DNA from: Actinomadura rubteroloni
GTDB taxonomy: Bacteria; Actinomycetota; Actinomycetes; Streptosporangiales; Streptosporangiaceae
NCBI RefSeq assembly: GCF_002911665.1
Contig: NZ_MTBP01000003.1
Location: 62,001 to 126,000 of the forward strand
Length of the DNA: 64,000 nucleotides
Reading direction: 5' to 3'
Both the position numbers and the translations under genes were made by a program. Under the pieces are notes generated by a model. That model did not search any database and had not been told where the DNA came from. It was given only the letters and a program-made list of their open reading frames with translations. This document shows positions 1 through 7,734 of this stretch, in pieces. Within the stretch, counting starts at the first letter, position 1, and each line of letters begins with the position of its first letter.

Positions 1-1
1 G

Positions 2-313
2 CGGTTCACCCGCACCGGAGCGCTCATCGCCACCACCGAGCTGGGCGAGGCGCTCGCCGACGCGCTCGGCGACGCCCGCGCCTGCCTGATGCCGCAGCAC
101 GGCGCGGTCACCGTCGGCCCCGACGCCGCGACGGCCGTCATGTACGCCGTCCTGCTGGAACGCGCCTGCCGCACCCAGTTGTCGGCGCTCGCCGCAGGCG
201 GGCCGGCGGTGTGGTCCGACGAAGCCGAGGCCGCGTTCAAACGCGAGCAGATCTGGAACCCGGAGCAACTGGAGGCGGGATACCGCTATCTCGTCCGGAA
301 GGGAACGCCGTGA
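2..313 (+). CDS. Class II aldolase/adducin family protein, C-terminal part (cut by window edge)
   Basis: Only the last 103 codons are present; the frame enters from the left edge without a start. The MPQHGAV segment holds the histidine that usually serves as the third zinc ligand of the class II aldolase/adducin fold, followed by C-terminal helices ending in LEAGYRYLV. Family members make or break C-C bonds, or decarboxylate, on hydroxy-acid type substrates in the cytoplasm. Its stop overlaps the GTG start of the gentisate dioxygenase gene (GTGA), so it belongs to the same operon. A shorter paralogue of just this C-terminal part lies at 13637-13939. The substrate cannot be told from the sequence. 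Confidence 0.8.
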   Translation, partial: RFTRTGALIATTELGEALADALGDARACLMPQHGAVTVGPDAATAVMYAVLLERACRTQLSALAAGGPAVWSDEAEAAFKREQIWNPEQLEAGYRYLVRKGTP

Positions 314-1353
314 ACCCGGACGAAGAACAGTTGTACCGCGACTTCGAGAAGCACGGCCTGATCCCGCTGTGGACCGAGCGGGAGGGCCTCATGCCGATGC
401 GGCCCGAACCGCGCGCCGTCCCCCACATCTGGCACTGGGACGACCTGTACCCGCTGGCCGAACGAGCCGGCGACCTGATCCCGGTCGGGCGGGGCGGCGA
501 ACGGCGGGCGATCTCGGTGTCCAATCCCGGGCTGCCCGGCCTGCCGTACGCGACGCCGACCCTGTGGGCGGCGATCCAGTACCTGGGGCCGAACGAGGTC
601 GCGCCCGACCACCGCCACAGCCAGAACGCCTTCCGGTTCGTCCTGGAAGGCGAAGGCGTGTGGACCGTCGTCGACGGCGACCCCATCGCGATGCGGCGCG
701 GCGACCTGCTCCTCACGCCCGGCTGGCGCTTCCACGGCCACCACAACCCCCACCCGGCGCCGATGGCGTGGCTGGACGGCTTGGACATCCCGTTCGTCCA
801 GGCCACCGACACCGGGTTCTTCGAGTTCGGGGCCGACGGCGTCATCGACCGGTCCACCCCGCGGATCTCGCGGTCGGAGCGGCTGTGGGCCCACCCCGGC
901 CTGCGGCCGGTCTCGGCGCAGCAGGACACGCCCAACTCGCCGCTGGCGGCCTACCGGTGGGAGCACACGGACGCGGCCCTGACCGCGCAGCTCGAACTCG
1001 CCGCCGAAGGACACGGCGGTGTCACCGAGCCCGGCCACGCCGCCGTCCGGTTCACCAACCCCACCACCGGCGCCGACGCGCTGACCACCATCCGCACCGA
1101 GATGCACCGCATCGCCGCCGGGCACCGCACCGCCCCCGTCCGGGAGACCGGCTCCAGCGTCTGGCAGGTGTTCGAGGGCACCGGCACCGTCCGGCTGGAC
1201 GGCGACCGCACCGACCTCGCGCGCGGCGACCTCATCGCCGTGCCGTCCTGGTGCGAGATGTCCCTGCGCGCGGACACCGACCTGGACCTGTTCCGGTTCG
1301 GTGACGCCCCCATCTTCGAACGACTCAACCTGGCCCGGAAGGAATTCTCGTGA
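310..1353 (+). CDS. Gentisate 1,2-dioxygenase (bicupin)
   Basis: 347 aa, near the usual family length. Gentisate 1,2-dioxygenase opens the ring of 2,5-dihydroxybenzoate to maleylpyruvate with an Fe(II) centre. The first cupin domain has His101 and His103 (PDHRHSQ) and a third likely ligand His142 in the PGWRFHGHH segment; a second, ligand-poorer cupin follows from about residue 220. The GTG start was chosen because it overlaps the upstream aldolase stop by four bases and gives a normal N-terminus. The next two genes encode the hydrolase and isomerase of the same pathway, which strongly supports the call. Related salicylate or 1-hydroxy-2-naphthoate dioxygenases share this fold, so substrate preference rests partly on context. 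Confidence 0.88.
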   Translation: MNPDEEQLYRDFEKHGLIPLWTEREGLMPMRPEPRAVPHIWHWDDLYPLAERAGDLIPVGRGGERRAISVSNPGLPGLPYATPTLWAAIQYLGPNEVAPDHRHSQNAFRFVLEGEGVWTVVDGDPIAMRRGDLLLTPGWRFHGHHNPHPAPMAWLDGLDIPFVQATDTGFFEFGADGVIDRSTPRISRSERLWAHPGLRPVSAQQDTPNSPLAAYRWEHTDAALTAQLELAAEGHGGVTEPGHAAVRFTNPTTGADALTTIRTEMHRIAAGHRTAPVRETGSSVWQVFEGTGTVRLDGDRTDLARGDLIAVPSWCEMSLRADTDLDLFRFGDAPIFERLNLARKEFS

Positions 1354-2186
1354 AGCTCGCTACCATCCGCACTCGCGGCACCACCGCCGCCGTCCGCGTC
1401 GACGGCGACGCGGCCGTCGAGACCGGCGACCTCGACGTCGGCGCGCTGCTGGCCCGGCCGGACTGGCGCGAGCACGCCGCCACCGCCGACGGCGCCCGCC
1501 ACCCGCTCGGCGACCTCGACTTCGCCCCGGTCGTCCCGCGCCCGCAGAAGATCTTCTGCGTCGGCCTGAACTACCGGTCGCACATCACCGAGATGGGCCG
1601 CGACATTCCCCAGTACCCGACGGTGTTCGCCAAGTTCCCCGCCGTCCTCATCGGCGCCAACGACACCCTGGTCCTGCCCGCCGCCTCGCAGGCCGTCGAC
1701 TGGGAGGGGGAACTCGCGGTCGTCATCGGCTCGCGAGTCCGCAACGTCGAGGCCGAGGACGCCGCCGGTTTCATCGCCGGATACGCCGTCCTCAACGACG
1801 TCACCGCCCGGGACTGGCAGCACCGCACCCGCGAGTGGCTCCAGGGCAAGGTGTTCGAGGCCACGACCCCGTTCGGCCCCTACCTGGTCACCTCCGACGA
1901 GACCGACGGTTCGGACCTCCGGCTGGTCACCGAGGTCGACGGGGAGACCGTCCAGCAGGCCGTCACCGGCGACCTGGTCTTCGACGCCGCCGCGCTCGTC
2001 GCCTACCTGTCGACGATCATCACCCTGGAGCCCGGCGACGTCATCGCCACCGGGACGCCCGGAGGCGTCGGCAACGCCCGCAAACCCCCGCGCTTCCTCG
2101 AAGACGGCTCGGTCCTGACGACCCGGATCGAAGGGCTCGGCGAGGCCCGCAACCACTGCGTCCGGGAAAAGACCGATGCGGCCTGA
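1350..2186 (+). CDS. Fumarylpyruvate hydrolase (fumarylacetoacetate hydrolase family)
   Basis: 278 aa. FAH-family enzyme that probably splits fumarylpyruvate into fumarate and pyruvate, the last step of gentisate degradation. The C-terminal FAH fold is clear: the KIFCVGLNY motif near residue 68, the acidic metal-binding segment WEGELAVVIG, the NDVTARDWQ segment and the GDVIATGTPGGVG loop near the end. The start is GTG, overlapping the dioxygenase stop by four bases (GTGA), so translation is likely coupled. The stop overlaps the next gene by 11 bases. A degenerate relative of this gene is seen at 15310-15530. Confidence 0.88.
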   Translation: MKLATIRTRGTTAAVRVDGDAAVETGDLDVGALLARPDWREHAATADGARHPLGDLDFAPVVPRPQKIFCVGLNYRSHITEMGRDIPQYPTVFAKFPAVLIGANDTLVLPAASQAVDWEGELAVVIGSRVRNVEAEDAAGFIAGYAVLNDVTARDWQHRTREWLQGKVFEATTPFGPYLVTSDETDGSDLRLVTEVDGETVQQAVTGDLVFDAAALVAYLSTIITLEPGDVIATGTPGGVGNARKPPRFLEDGSVLTTRIEGLGEARNHCVREKTDAA

Positions 2187-2904
2187 TCAGGTCCCCGTCG
2201 GCAGGCTCCTGGACTGGCTGGACGCGGGGACCGAGGTGTTCGCCGCCCACAGCGGCGCCCTCGCCTCCGCGAGCCCCGGCCGGCCCACGGCCCTGCCCGG
2301 CTGGACGATCGGCCACCTGCTGACGCATGTGGCGCGAAATGCCGACGCGCTCACCAACCTCGCCGCATGGGCCGCCACCGGCGTCGAGACACCGATGTAT
2401 CCCGGAGGCGCCGACCAGCGGCTCGCCGACATCGACTCCGGCGCCGGGCGGCCGGCCGGCGACCTCCTCCACGACGTCGCCGACAGCACCGCCCGCCTGC
2501 GCGACGGCCTGGCCGCACTGCCCCGGGAGGCCTGGCGGCGGACCGTCCGCACCGCGCAGGGACGGAACGTGCCCGCCGCGCTCATCCCCTGGCTCCGGAT
2601 CCGCGAGGTCTGGATCCACGCCGTCGACCTCGGTACCGGCGTGCGGTTCGCCGACCTCCCCGCAGACCTGGCCGCCGTCCTGCTCCCCGACGTCGTCGGG
2701 ACCCTCGCGACACGGGAGGGATGTCCGGCGCTGCTGCTGTCGGCGCCCGGCACGACCGTCCTTTCGACCCGTCCGGGCGACCCCGCGGCGACCGAGGTCT
2801 CCGGCGGCGTCCCGGCGCTGCTCGGCTGGCTCACCGGCCGGACGGCCGGGGCCGGCCTGACGCCCTCGAACACCCGGCTGCCGACGCTGCCCGGCTGGCT
2901 GTGA
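2176..2904 (+). CDS. Mycothiol-dependent maleylpyruvate isomerase
   Basis: 242 aa, MDMPI/DinB-like fold. The enzyme uses mycothiol to isomerise maleylpyruvate to fumarylpyruvate, linking the two preceding genes. The predicted zinc triad is His51, Glu144 and His148 (in THVARN and REVWIHAVD), matching almost exactly the ligand positions described for the Corynebacterium glutamicum enzyme. Many MDMPI-domain proteins have other thiol-transfer roles, but here the gentisate context decides. It begins within the hydrolase gene (11-base overlap) and appears to end the operon. Use of mycothiol agrees with an actinobacterial host. Confidence 0.87.
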   Translation: MRPDQVPVGRLLDWLDAGTEVFAAHSGALASASPGRPTALPGWTIGHLLTHVARNADALTNLAAWAATGVETPMYPGGADQRLADIDSGAGRPAGDLLHDVADSTARLRDGLAALPREAWRRTVRTAQGRNVPAALIPWLRIREVWIHAVDLGTGVRFADLPADLAAVLLPDVVGTLATREGCPALLLSAPGTTVLSTRPGDPAATEVSGGVPALLGWLTGRTAGAGLTPSNTRLPTLPGWL

Positions 2905-2930
2905 CGGCAAGCCACCACAGAAGGGACGGA

Positions 2931-2995
2931 GGTGCAGGTCGGGCCAGAGGCCGGTGGAGCGGGCGATGATCTCTTCCGAGATCTCGTTGGCCCGG
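2931..2995 (-). pseudogene. Remnant of an acyl-CoA dehydrogenase 3' end (copy 1)
   Basis: About 59 bases match the end of the intact acyl-CoA dehydrogenase gene at 21497-22642, including some 13 bases beyond its stop, with four differences. On the minus strand it still reads NEI..EIIARSTGL, but the stop codon has changed to TGG and no dehydrogenase sequence continues upstream. Copies 2 (5413) and 3 (intact gene) have the same orientation. The rest of the interval 2905-3201 holds no convincing gene; it must contain the promoter of the following hydrolase. Confidence 0.75.
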
Positions 2996-3201
2996 CGCCC
3001 AGACCGTCACGCGACCCGGCACGTGCGGCGACCTGCGCGGCGGCGGCACGGTCACCGGCAGCAGCACCTCTGCCGTGGGTGCGCGCTCAGGGGTGTGTTT
3101 TTCGCCTCAAGCTTCATATCTCGCCCTCCATCGATCTGCGACGCTCACGGAGCAGATATCCGAGCCGTCGGCGTCTCCGATGGCTCCGAGGAGGTCAGAG
3201 G

Positions 3202-4101
3202 ATGAAGAGCAAGCAGGTCATCGCGGCGCTGGGTCTGGCCGCCGCGGTCATCGCCGCGCCGGCGCAGGCCCTGGCGGCCCCGAATGCGGCCATCGCCGCG
3301 GCGCCGCGGGTCGCGCCCGCGGCCAACCCCTACGAGCGCGGTCCCGCGCCGACCGAGGAGTCGGTGAAGGCGGAGAAGGGGCCGTTCGACATCGCTCAAA
3401 TGCCCGTTCCGGGCGGCGCGGGAGTGTTCGGCGGCGGCACCATCTGGTACCCCAAGGACGAGGCCGGGCCGTTCGGTGCGGTGGTCGTCTCACCCGGGTT
3501 CATGACGCTGGAGCCGCTCATCCAGTGGTACGGCCGCACGCTGGCCTCCCACGGGTTCGTGGTCATGACCATGGCGACGATCACACCGATCGACCCGCCG
3601 TTCTCGCGGGGTGACGAGCTGCGCTCCGCGCTGGACTACCTCGTCACCAAGAGCACCGTCAAAGACAAGATCGACCCGACCCGGACGGCGCTGATGGGCC
3701 ATTCGATGGGCGGCGGCGGCACCCTGGACGCCGCCAGCAAGCTCCCCGACCTCAAGGCCGCCATCCCGCTGGCGCCGTGGAACCTCGACTACGCGCCCCC
3801 GGCGAAGATCAAGGCCCCCACCCTGATCATCGGCGCGGACAACGACCCGATCGCCCCGACCGCCGCGTTCGCCGACCCGTTCTACGCCGCCCTCACCACT
3901 CAGAACCGGGCCTACCTCAAGCTCAAGAACGCCGGACACACGTTCTCGTTCCTGGGCTACAACCCCACCATCACCAAGTACACGGTGTCCTGGCTCAAGC
4001 GGTTCGTCGACAACGACACCCGCTACGACCAGTTCCTGTGCCCGATCCCTGCGGCAAGCGACACCGTCGCCGCCTACCAGGGCACGTGCCCGCTCACCTG
4101 A
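3202..4101 (+). CDS. Secreted polyester hydrolase / cutinase of the PET-hydrolase type
   Basis: 299 aa including an export signal (about residues 1-26, cut near ALAA-P). The mature part resembles the actinobacterial cutinases TfCut2 and LCC throughout: NPYERGP near its start, GHSMGGGGTL around nucleophile Ser168, APW with Trp193, IIGADNDPIAP with Asp215, NAGH with His246, VDNDTRY, and a C-terminal Cys pair (FLCP, GTCP). These enzymes hydrolyse cutin and synthetic aromatic polyesters outside the cell. The oxyanion/clamp position that is Tyr in TfCut2 and LCC is Phe here (SPGFMT), and the His after the clamp Trp is Asn194. ATG follows a GAGGTCAGAGG stretch. The gene ends eight bases inside a convergent TetR gene. 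The family call is firm; activity on PET is inference. Confidence 0.92.
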   Translation: MKSKQVIAALGLAAAVIAAPAQALAAPNAAIAAAPRVAPAANPYERGPAPTEESVKAEKGPFDIAQMPVPGGAGVFGGGTIWYPKDEAGPFGAVVVSPGFMTLEPLIQWYGRTLASHGFVVMTMATITPIDPPFSRGDELRSALDYLVTKSTVKDKIDPTRTALMGHSMGGGGTLDAASKLPDLKAAIPLAPWNLDYAPPAKIKAPTLIIGADNDPIAPTAAFADPFYAALTTQNRAYLKLKNAGHTFSFLGYNPTITKYTVSWLKRFVDNDTRYDQFLCPIPAASDTVAAYQGTCPLT

Positions 4102-4765
4102 GCCGGCGGTCCTCGTTCGCCACCGGTTCTTCCAGCTCGCTGAGGAACCGGTGGTAGAACACCTCGAAATGCTCGATCGAAATCGCCGCGATCTCGTCGA
4201 TGTCCACCTTCAGGCTCCCCGTCGCCCGGTAGGTCATCAGATCCGACACGGCGCCCACCAGCATCAACGTGCCCATCTCGATGCGCGTGGACCGGGGCGT
4301 CCCGAGCGCGCGGGTAACGGTGTCGGCGAGGAAATCGGCGAACCCCATCCGCGCCTCCTGCCAGCGCGCCTGCATCGCCGCTCCCGTCATGAACACCTCC
4401 AGGAACACGATCCGCGCAACCCGCTCGTCCTGCGCCAGGCTCCGCACGAACGTCGGGACGGCCACCCTGATCTGCTCCTCGATCGAAGGCCCCGCCGACA
4501 GCACCGCGTCCAGCATCACCTCCTGCAACCGCTGGATCTGCGCGTCGTACACGCACCGGAACAGATCCGCCCGGTCGGTGAACGACTCATAGAAGTACCG
4601 CTTCACCAAGCCCGCGTGCTCGCACAAGATCTCGATCGTGGACGCCGTGTACCCCAAGGTCCCGAACAGTTCGAGCCCGGTCTGCAGGAACTTCTCCCGG
4701 CGCGCCGCCGCACGCTCATGACCGGCCATCCCCCCGTACCGACGCTTCGCAAGCGGCTCCGTCAT
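4094..4765 (-). CDS. TetR/AcrR family transcriptional regulator
   Basis: 223 aa. An N-terminal TetR helix-turn-helix lies at about residues 20-65 (GLELFGTLGYTASTIEILCEHAGLVKRYFYESF), followed by an all-helical ligand domain that cannot be assigned. The ATG at 4765 gives a normal N-terminal extension. The gene converges on the polyester hydrolase with an eight-base overlap, so transcription of each may interfere with the other. With no divergent neighbour, its target is not evident; the hydrolase is the obvious candidate by proximity only. Confidence 0.85.
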   Translation of the reverse strand: MTEPLAKRRYGGMAGHERAAARREKFLQTGLELFGTLGYTASTIEILCEHAGLVKRYFYESFTDRADLFRCVYDAQIQRLQEVMLDAVLSAGPSIEEQIRVAVPTFVRSLAQDERVARIVFLEVFMTGAAMQARWQEARMGFADFLADTVTRALGTPRSTRIEMGTLMLVGAVSDLMTYRATGSLKVDIDEIAAISIEHFEVFYHRFLSELEEPVANEDRRLR

Positions 4766-4970
4766 ACCCGCCAGTCTAGGAACCGTTCGCTCACACCCCC
4801 GCCCCCCTCCCACCACGCCCGAGAAATGACAGCGGCTACGCAACCTGCCGCTGCACGGCTCCGCGGCCGACCGATCGGGCTCAAGCCGGTCGCGCTCGCC
4901 CCGGACCTGACCGCCTGGACCAAGATGCCCGCGCTCCACGGTCCGCGCCCTTCTGGCAGGCTCGGCCAGA

Positions 4971-5339
4971 TGCACGCCACCGGATTGCCACAGCGGCCGC
5001 CGGCCGGGGAACGCCGGGCCCGTTCGGGATCGGCTGTTCGACCCACACGACACCAACGCCGCCTACCACGCGGCTGAGGTCGCGTCGTCCTTCTTGCTGG
5101 GGCCGGTTCCCGCCGACGCCGTTACGGTGCGGATCACCTATCCGCATCGCGTTGACACCCGGGTCGCGACCCGGGCGCTGCCGAAACTCCACGGGATTCC
5201 CGCCGGGCGTTACTTCGTCATCAACGCCGACCCGACCGGATCGATCACCGCGGACGCCGACACGACCGGTCCCGGTAATTGGTGGAGTGTCACCCCACTC
5301 GATGCTTCAGGCCGTCCCGTGCCGTTCACGCCATTCTGA
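4971..5339 (+). pseudogene. Open fragment of an unrecognised protein (likely decayed or partial gene)
   Basis: A frame without a convincing start encodes a protein-like stretch: RDRLFDPHD, then AAEVASSFLLGP, LPKLHGIPAGRYFVIN and WWSVTPLDASGRP before TGA at 5337. Composition is protein-like rather than shadow-like, but I recognise no family. The only in-frame ATG-type start near an initiation context is weak (TTG 5094). It sits between the TetR gene and an acyl-CoA dehydrogenase remnant, in an 818-base interval with no complete gene. Confidence 0.35.
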
Positions 5340-5412
5340 ATCGGTCGTGCCTTACGCTGCGCCTGAAACATTCGCGTGGGATGCCATGGCTGGTGCGGCA
5401 TCCATGTGGGCC

Positions 5413-5480
5413 GGCTAGAGGCCGGTGGAGCGGGCGATGATCTCTTTCATGATCTCGTTGGAGCCGGCCCAGATCTGGCG
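5413..5480 (-). pseudogene. Remnant of an acyl-CoA dehydrogenase 3' end (copy 2)
   Basis: Positions 5413-5474 are identical over 62 bases to 21495-21556, the last codons and stop of the intact acyl-CoA dehydrogenase. On the minus strand the fragment reads RQIWAGSNEIMKEIIARSTGL then stop. Upstream it becomes unrelated and meets a stop within about 26 codons, so this is a duplicated gene end, not a gene. It has the same orientation as copies 1 and 3. The remaining bases to 5583 carry nothing recognisable. Confidence 0.85.
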
Positions 5481-5583
5481 TGAGACGGGGCGATGTCACG
5501 AGGGGGCGGCCGGGGAGCCGTCGGCTCCGTCGAAACCTGCTGACTATGCCGCCCCTTCGCACCTCCCGCCGGCGGGTCCGGCC

Positions 5584-6621
5584 TCAACTGACGTGCGGGG
5601 TGCCGTGGGTGTGGAAGGACTCGATGGTCTTCAGCCCCCAGGCCTGGCCCTTGGCGCGTTCGGCCTCGGTCCAGGTAACGGTGCGCCAGTCCGGGGCGAG
5701 GATCAGCCGGGTGTTGGGGTTGCACAGCTCGATCCGGTTGCCGCCGGGCTCGTAGACGTAGAGGAAGAACGTCTGCTGGATGGCGTGCTTGTGCGGGCCG
5801 GTCTCGATGAAGACGCCGTTCTCCAGCATGATGTCCGCCGCCCGCAGGATGTCCTCACGGGTGTCCGTGGCGAAGGCGATGTGGTGGAGGCGGCCCCGGC
5901 TGCCGGTCCAGTCCTCGGTGTAGACGAGGTCGTAGGACTTGTTGGCGAAGGAGAGCCAGCGGGCGCCGTAGCGGCCGTCGTCGAGCTGGATCTGCTCGGA
6001 TATTCGGGCCCCGAGGACGTCACGCACGAAGTTGCCGTTGGGTTCGACGCTCGCGGCGAGGAAGTTGACGTGGTCCAGGCGGCGCGGTGCGACACCTTTC
6101 CCCGAGTACCGCTGCGGCTGGTTCTTCAGCGCGGGCTGCTGATCCTTGGGGGCGGTGTACCAATCGGTGTCGTAATAGAGCTCCAGTTCGTGGCCGTCCG
6201 GGTCGGTGAAGACGTAGGTGTCGCCGATCCCGGGGCGGCCCTCGGTCCAGCCGACGCCGAGGCTCGCCGCCTCGATCGCGGCGACCCGGGACCGCAGCGC
6301 CTCGGGGCTCGCGGCGCGCAGTGCGGTGCGGCCGATGCCGGAGGTGCGATGGCGGGTGAGGATGACGGAGTGCCGCTCGTAGTTGTCCCAGGTGCGCAGG
6401 TAGACCGAGTCGCCGACGGTGTCGGTGACCGTCAGGCCCATCACCTCGGTGAAGAACCAGAGGCTGCGGTCGAGTTCGGGGGTGAGCAGTTCGACGTGGC
6501 CGAGGTGGGCGATGTCGTGCACGAGCCGGGTCGCCATCCCGTCGGGGGCCGGGGAGGTGGTGGGGACCCATGCGGTGGCGCTGGTCGGGGGGATGTCGGG
6601 CACGGCGTCGGCGGGTGACAT
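5584..6621 (-). CDS. Type I extradiol ring-cleavage dioxygenase (VOC family)
   Basis: 345 aa. Two vicinal-oxygen-chelate modules follow a Pro/Thr-rich N-terminal tail of about 30 residues. The C-terminal module keeps the three Fe(II) ligands expected of catechol 2,3-dioxygenase-type enzymes: His184 (LDHVNF), His246 or His247 (RLHHIAF) and Glu298 (GNRIEL). Cleaves a catechol next to one hydroxyl; the actual substrate is unknown. It is the last gene of a minus-strand set with GalD-, GalC- and GalB-like enzymes, so the ring-cleavage product may feed 4-oxalomesaconate metabolism. That would be unusual, since gallate and protocatechuate 4,5-dioxygenases normally belong to the unrelated LigAB class. 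Confidence 0.85.
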   Translation of the reverse strand: MSPADAVPDIPPTSATAWVPTTSPAPDGMATRLVHDIAHLGHVELLTPELDRSLWFFTEVMGLTVTDTVGDSVYLRTWDNYERHSVILTRHRTSGIGRTALRAASPEALRSRVAAIEAASLGVGWTEGRPGIGDTYVFTDPDGHELELYYDTDWYTAPKDQQPALKNQPQRYSGKGVAPRRLDHVNFLAASVEPNGNFVRDVLGARISEQIQLDDGRYGARWLSFANKSYDLVYTEDWTGSRGRLHHIAFATDTREDILRAADIMLENGVFIETGPHKHAIQQTFFLYVYEPGGNRIELCNPNTRLILAPDWRTVTWTEAERAKGQAWGLKTIESFHTHGTPHVS

Positions 6622-6645
6622 TGCGGCTCCAAACGAGGGTGGGGG

Positions 6646-7734
6646 TCAGTGGGCGGGACCGGGGTACACCGTGCCGTCGAAGATCTTGCGGGCGGTGCGT
6701 ACGACTCCGGAGCGGAGCAGTCGCGGGATGGGGCCGGACCGGTCCAGCTCGACCGACACGGCCAGTTCGCCGGTGGGGTGTTCCAGCACCAACGCTTGGC
6801 CGGCGGGTGGAAGTCGGGCGTGCCGCGCGCCGACGGCGCCGTCCAGCAGCAGGCCGGTGCCCACGCTGACCGCGGCGAGGGCTCCGATCGCGGCATGCGC
6901 GCGGACGGGGATGAAGCTGCGGGTGGAGACCGTGCCGCCGTGGCGGGGAGGGGCCAGCAGGGTCAGCTTGGGAACGGTGGTGGCGACGGCCGGGTCCAGG
7001 CCGAGCAGCGGCATCACGGCGCTGCGCACGGCGGCGATCCGGGAGGTCAGCTTCTCGTCGGACTCCAGCTCCTCGGGGGTCTCGTCGCCGCGGACGCCGA
7101 AGTCCTCGCCGGCCAGCAGGACGACCGGCATCCCGGCGTCCACCAGAGTGGCCCGCACACCGGGAAGCGGTTCGTCGACGGTGTTGCCGGTCGGCAGTAC
7201 CGGGGTTCCCGTGCCGTCCGGGGCGGCGAACGCCAGCACCACCGGCGCCGCGGTCCCCGGGACGCCGGGAACGGCGGTGTCGCCGCCGTACTCGACCCGC
7301 CTGCCGGCGGTGCGGATCCGGGCGGTGGCGTACTGGCCCGTGTTCAGCATCCGGATCCGGACGGGAGTCTCGTCGGCCTGCGCGGGGACCAGTCCGCGCT
7401 CGACGGCGAAGGGACCGACGCCGGCCAGCAGGTTGCCGCAGTTCTGGGCGTCCGAGACGTCCGGCTGGTCCACGCCGACCTGAAGGAACAGGTAGTCGAC
7501 ATCGGCCCGCGGGTCGGGGGAGACGGAGACCACGGCGACCTTGCTGGTGAGGGGGTGGGCGCCGCCCAGGCCGTCGATCTGCCGGGGGTCCGGACTGCCC
7601 ATGATCCGCAGCAGCAGCGCGTTGCGCTCGGCGGGGTCGGCCGGCAGGTCCTCGGCGCGGAAGTACGCCCCCTTGGAGGTGCCGCCGCGCATAAGCATGC
7701 AGGGCACACCCGCGCCTCGACGATCGCCGGACAT
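6646..7734 (-). CDS. 4-oxalomesaconate tautomerase-like protein (PrpF family)
   Basis: 362 aa, PrpF/diaminopimelate-epimerase fold. The N-terminus PCMLMRGGTSKG and the DAQNCGN segment with its Cys are hallmarks of the family that includes GalD and LigU, which interconvert keto and enol forms of 4-oxalomesaconate. Start ATG overlaps the stop of the upstream GalC-like gene by one base. Only 24 bases separate its end from the dioxygenase. PrpF-type aconitate isomerases share the fold; the neighbouring GalC and GalB homologues favour the oxalomesaconate role. Confidence 0.8.
   Translation of the reverse strand: MSGDRRGAGVPCMLMRGGTSKGAYFRAEDLPADPAERNALLLRIMGSPDPRQIDGLGGAHPLTSKVAVVSVSPDPRADVDYLFLQVGVDQPDVSDAQNCGNLLAGVGPFAVERGLVPAQADETPVRIRMLNTGQYATARIRTAGRRVEYGGDTAVPGVPGTAAPVVLAFAAPDGTGTPVLPTGNTVDEPLPGVRATLVDAGMPVVLLAGEDFGVRGDETPEELESDEKLTSRIAAVRSAVMPLLGLDPAVATTVPKLTLLAPPRHGGTVSTRSFIPVRAHAAIGALAAVSVGTGLLLDGAVGARHARLPPAGQALVLEHPTGELAVSVELDRSGPIPRLLRSGVVRTARKIFDGTVYPGPAH

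Noticed and set aside
3202..4101. Calling the cutinase a generic dienelactone hydrolase
   Set aside because: The nucleophile is Ser in GHSMGGG, not Cys, and the protein has an export signal, VDNDTRY and a terminal Cys pair typical of cutinases.
5413..5498. Reading copy 2 of the dehydrogenase end as a small gene
   Set aside because: It is identical to the 3' end of another gene, has no start codon and is closed by a stop within about 26 codons upstream.
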